From NCBI GenBank assembly GCA_026387485.1, contig JAPLLQ010000055.1, positions 3,504 through 10,539 on the forward strand: 7,036 nucleotides of DNA, read 5' to 3'. Below are positions 6,770-7,036 of this stretch, one piece after another. The position numbers and the translations under genes are program-made. The stretch is from Candidatus Omnitrophota bacterium. GTDB taxonomy: Bacteria; Omnitrophota; Gorgyraeia; Gygaellales; Profunditerraquicolaceae. The stretch's first letter is position 1. Every line of letters starts with the position of its first letter. Below the pieces are notes generated by a model. The model searched no databases. It saw only the letters and a program-made list of their open reading frames with translations, and had not been told where the DNA came from.

Positions 6770-7036
6770 TCAGGAGTGGTTCCCGTTAATTCTGTAGACG
6801 GGGCAATTAGCCCGAGCGGCAGTGATGCAAGTGATAAGAGCGTCTCTGGCTCCACCTGCCAGCTCCTCCCAACTGTCAGCACGGCCATTACGCGTGTATA
6901 CAGTTCCGCTATCGTGGTTAACGAGGAATATCCGAAGATGGTTATTGCCATTTTCCCGTGCAGCAGCGAAAGTAGTGTTATCTTTAGTGAAATCAACGAT
7001 GTGGTCAATCCTAAGTTCGTCAAGTTTAATAGGGCA
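6770..7036 (-). CDS. C-terminal 88 residues of an unrecognised upstream protein (partial)
   Basis: This minus-strand frame is open from the right edge to a TGA at 6772-6770; its N-terminus lies outside the window. The translation has a normal mix of charged and hydrophobic residues, with stretches such as HLRIFLVNHDSGTVYTRNGR and RDALITCITAARANCPVY, and ends in INGNHS. I do not recognise the family, and no catalytic motif is evident. It is transcribed in the same direction as the giant gene and ends about 70 bases before it, so the two could share an operon. A competing minus frame (7023-6697) is also open here but is Leu/Ser/Thr-rich and poorer in charged residues, as expected of a shadow. 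I prefer the present frame on composition only. The codons here look somewhat more GC-rich than in the giant gene, which may mean a different origin or a slightly damaged gene. Confidence 0.5.
   Translation of the reverse strand, partial: CPIKLDELRIDHIVDFTKDNTTFAAARENGNNHLRIFLVNHDSGTVYTRNGRADSWEELAGGARDALITCITAARANCPVYRINGNHS

Noticed and set aside
6697..7023. Minus-strand open frame of 108 residues starting with ATG at 7023
   Set aside because: It is Leu/Ser/Thr-rich with few charged residues over most of its length, while the overlapping frame ending at 6770 reads more like a protein. Its last 25 residues look better, so it is noted as a possible frameshift partner rather than a gene.

Overview
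The window is almost entirely one very long reading frame on the minus strand. It has no in-frame stop from base 6724 down to base 2, and it runs off the left edge before its own stop codon. With a start near 6703, 2,234 codons are visible and the C-terminus is missing. The translation is protein-like throughout, and recognisable catalytic motifs at widely separated places all fall in the same frame, so I see no frameshift inside it. All plus-strand open frames and the other-frame reads under this gene are shadows.

Read N to C (right to left in the window), the giant protein has: a short CxxC...CxxC zinc-ribbon-like module; a membrane helix; a poorly known region with a JAMM-like HSH...SLTD signature; a HAD-superfamily phosphohydrolase domain with all four motifs; a hydrophobic helical hairpin; a long charged helical region; another membrane helix; Thr/Asn/Pro/Ala linkers around a TPR-like pair; an HExxH metallopeptidase-like domain; a helical region; more linkers; and a clan GH-A type glycoside hydrolase TIM barrel whose two catalytic Glu are both visible. 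Residue numbers below count from the TTG at 6703; they shift if another start is used.

At the right edge (6770-7036, minus) is the likely C-terminal end of a second, upstream gene that I do not recognise. The junction between the two genes is puzzling. The giant frame has no ATG upstream of its first zinc-ligand Cys, so it must use a non-ATG start, start later and lose a ligand, or be joined to upstream sequence by a frameshift.

Organism (inference): a Gram-negative-type, moderately AT-rich bacterium. A membrane-anchored protein of more than 2,200 residues, built as a mosaic of unrelated hydrolase domains joined by Thr/Asn/Pro linkers, suggests Omnitrophota (Candidatus Omnitrophica) or a related PVC/Elusimicrobiota-like lineage known from metagenomes. 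No marker gene here proves this. Functionally the window looks like one multi-enzyme envelope protein, with probable cytoplasmic phosphatase and zinc modules on one side of the membrane and protease-like and glycosidase modules exported on the other. The joint role is unknown.
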